DNA of 43,146 nt from Oscillospiraceae bacterium (GTDB taxonomy: Bacteria; Bacillota; Clostridia; Oscillospirales; Ruminococcaceae). A program made the position numbers and the translations under genes. Of the stretch, positions 41,954 to 43,146 are shown piece after piece (positions within the stretch are counted from its first letter, which is position 1; each line of letters opens with the position of its first letter). Location of the stretch: the NCBI GenBank assembly GCA_028689635.1, contig JAQVCU010000013.1, positions 1 to 43,146 on the forward strand, read 5' to 3'. The notes under the pieces were generated by a model that did no database searches, had not been told where the DNA came from, and saw nothing but the letters and a program-made list of their open reading frames with translations.

Positions 41954-42271
41954 ATAGCAAACAACATCACCTCCGAAACCCAAGATTGCTTCTGGCCTCT
42001 CTCTGGCAGCCCCGCTGCTGCCAGCCGCAGCCCTTTGGTTTCGAGATTGAAAGTGCCTTCCCGGGCGGCAGGATCCTCCTTTTTCCTCCGGAGCGTTCCG
42101 AATGCATGTCCGCTCTCTCTCAGTTTACGGATCGGCACTGGCCGGAAAGCTTTCCGGAAAATATGAAACTCATGTGTTTTCTCCAAAATTGGGGCCCGGA
42201 TCATAGATCCGGGCCCTTTCTCCTTTTTCCGGGTCATATCCCCTTCCCTGCGGTTCATATAACTTACCAAA
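41954..42271 (+). promoter_or_regulatory. long leader with intrinsic terminator before the AGCS symporter
   Basis: A region that can fold (for example GGCAG..CTGCC around 42005-42035, and a CCGGAAAGCTTTCCGG palindrome around 42143-42160) precedes a perfect 11-bp terminator stem GGGCCCGGATC/GATCCGGGCCC (42192-42202, 42206-42216) and a T-rich tail. A possible 34-codon leader ORF (ATG 42102, with GGAG upstream) ends at a TAG inside the terminator loop. It suggests attenuation, but no glycine, lysine or T-box core was matched. Confidence 0.5.
42192..42228 (+). terminator. intrinsic terminator in the AGCS leader
   Basis: Perfect 11-bp GC-rich stem, three-base loop ATA, followed by TTTCTCCTTTTT. 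Confidence 0.72.
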
Positions 42272-43146
42272 ATGCCCCAAGGGAGGAATGTCATTGCGGA
42301 AATCGTAGCGCGGCTCAACCAAAAGGCCTCGGCCCTTGTGTGGGGGCCGGTCATGCTGGCCTTTGTGCTGGGCTGCGGGGTCTACCTTACCTGGCGCACC
42401 GGCGGGATCCAGCTTTTCCGGGCCAGAGAGGTGTTCCGCGTCACCGCCGGCGGCTTTTTTGGCCGCAAAAAACACGCCGGCGGGCCGAATATCACTCCCT
42501 TTCAGGCTGTTTCCACCGCCCTGGCAGGCACCATGGGGGTAGGCAACATCACCGGCATTGCCGCCGCGGTCACCCTGGGCGGGCCCGGGGCTGTGTTCTG
42601 GATGTGGGTGAGCGCCTTTTTCGGGATGGCCACCAAATACGCCGAGATCCTGCTGTCCGTCTATTTTCGCCGTACCGGCCGGGATGGGCGGCACTTTGGC
42701 GGGCCCATGTATTACATTGAAGAGGGGCTGCGCTGCCGCCCGCTGGCCGCCCTGTTCTGTATTCTCTGCGCCGCCGCATCTTTGGGGATCGGCAACATGT
42801 CTCAAACCAATGCCATTGCCGTTACCGCCCGGGATACGGCCGGGATCCCGCCTTGGGTAACCGGCGCCGCGGTTACCTTGCTGGCCGGGGCTGTCCTGTT
42901 TGGAGGGGTCGCCAGAGTAGCCAGGGCAGCGGAGCTTTTGATCCCCGCTCTTTCCATCCTTTATCTTTCCGCCGCCCTGGCCGTGATCCTGCTCAACGTC
43001 TCGCGCGTGCCGCAGGCCCTATGCCTGATCTTCTCCTCCGCCTTCGGCGCGCCGTCCCTGCTGGGCGGTGCGGCAGGCTATAGCCTTTCCCAGGCCCTGC
43101 GCTGCGGCGTCTCCCGGGGGATCCTTTCCAACGAAGCGGGGCTGGG
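42272..43146 (+). CDS. AGCS family sodium:amino-acid (alanine/glycine) symporter, N-terminal part
   Basis: The frame runs to the end of the window, so the 3' part is outside it. The first 290 residues show the AGCS signatures: LVWGPVMLAFVLGCGVYLTWRTGG, PFQAVSTALAGTMGVGNITGIAAAVTLGGPGAVFWMWVSAFFGMATKYAEILLSVYFR, and GGPMYYIEEGL. These proteins take up alanine or glycine with Na+. The start is problematic: the only in-frame ATG is 42272, but GGGAGG lies inside its first codons and would instead serve an ATT at 42293. The well-placed ATG at 42288 is in another frame that stops after five codons. Confidence 0.85.
   Translation, partial: MPQGRNVIAEIVARLNQKASALVWGPVMLAFVLGCGVYLTWRTGGIQLFRAREVFRVTAGGFFGRKKHAGGPNITPFQAVSTALAGTMGVGNITGIAAAVTLGGPGAVFWMWVSAFFGMATKYAEILLSVYFRRTGRDGRHFGGPMYYIEEGLRCRPLAALFCILCAAASLGIGNMSQTNAIAVTARDTAGIPPWVTGAAVTLLAGAVLFGGVARVARAAELLIPALSILYLSAALAVILLNVSRVPQALCLIFSSAFGAPSLLGGAAGYSLSQALRCGVSRGILSNEAGL

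Noticed and set aside
41954-42190. Glycine riboswitch before the AGCS gene.
   Set aside because: The conserved glycine-aptamer cores were not found; only a generic foldable leader with a terminator is supported.

Overview
The window looks like chromosomal DNA of a GC-rich, low-copy Firmicute of the Clostridia, probably close to the Oscillospiraceae/Ruminococcaceae. This is inferred from strong GGAGG ribosome sites, sortase substrates ending in LPETG or NPETG, a SipW/TasA surface-fibre locus, a YtvI-like protein of the sporulation type, an ECF vitamin transporter S component and an RsgI-type anti-sigma factor. No rRNA, tRNA, CRISPR array, phage gene or insertion sequence was recognised. Most genes are on the minus strand and are separated by clear intrinsic terminators.

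Layout. 1-837: the end of an MFS transporter. 919-2566 (minus): an ECF sigma factor and its RsgI-like anti-sigma factor with a long poly-aspartate tail. 2886-7062: DUF3842 protein, a P-loop kinase with an ECF S component behind an attenuator-like leader, a class I glutamine amidotransferase-like hydrolase, a 60-residue winged-helix protein and a CYTH protein. 7132-16971 (minus): a surface-assembly region containing an LPETG-anchored protein, three TasA/CalY-like secreted subunits with SipW-type signal peptides, SipW signal peptidase, a 1706-residue lectin/VWA/Cna-B-like adhesin, a sortase and a thioesterase. 17042-18577: cardiolipin synthase. 18837-23752: two paralogous NPETG surface proteins, a lipoprotein and a DUF362 protein. 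24003-29360: a complete branched-chain amino acid ABC transporter operon (livK-H-M-G-F) ending in a CBS-ACT sensor protein. 29713-33115: Xaa-Pro aminopeptidase, a small unknown protein and an M42 aminopeptidase. 33197-37138: a threonine-branch operon (PheB-like ACT protein, hom, thrB, lysC). 37472-41047: YtvI-like permease and a class A penicillin-binding protein. 41497-43146: a small membrane-anchored protein and the start of an AGCS sodium:amino-acid symporter behind a long leader with its own terminator.

Two things stand out. First, the 7.1-15.7 kb region reads as a self-contained fibre system: SipW would process three different TasA-like subunits, a giant lectin/VWA protein is a candidate tip or adhesin, and an LPETG protein that resembles the subunits is a candidate wall anchor for the nearby sortase. 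Second, a family of promoter-embedded palindromes (extended -10 TGGTATAAT followed by a perfect hairpin, then one or two more conserved hairpins) lies directly upstream of at least four unrelated genes, always in the gene's own direction. It looks like a dispersed promoter/leader module, and no transposase is nearby.

The liv transporter, the peptidases, the AGCS symporter and the threonine operon together suggest a peptide- and amino-acid-using gut-type anaerobe. The lifestyle is inference; the gene families are read directly from the translated sequence.
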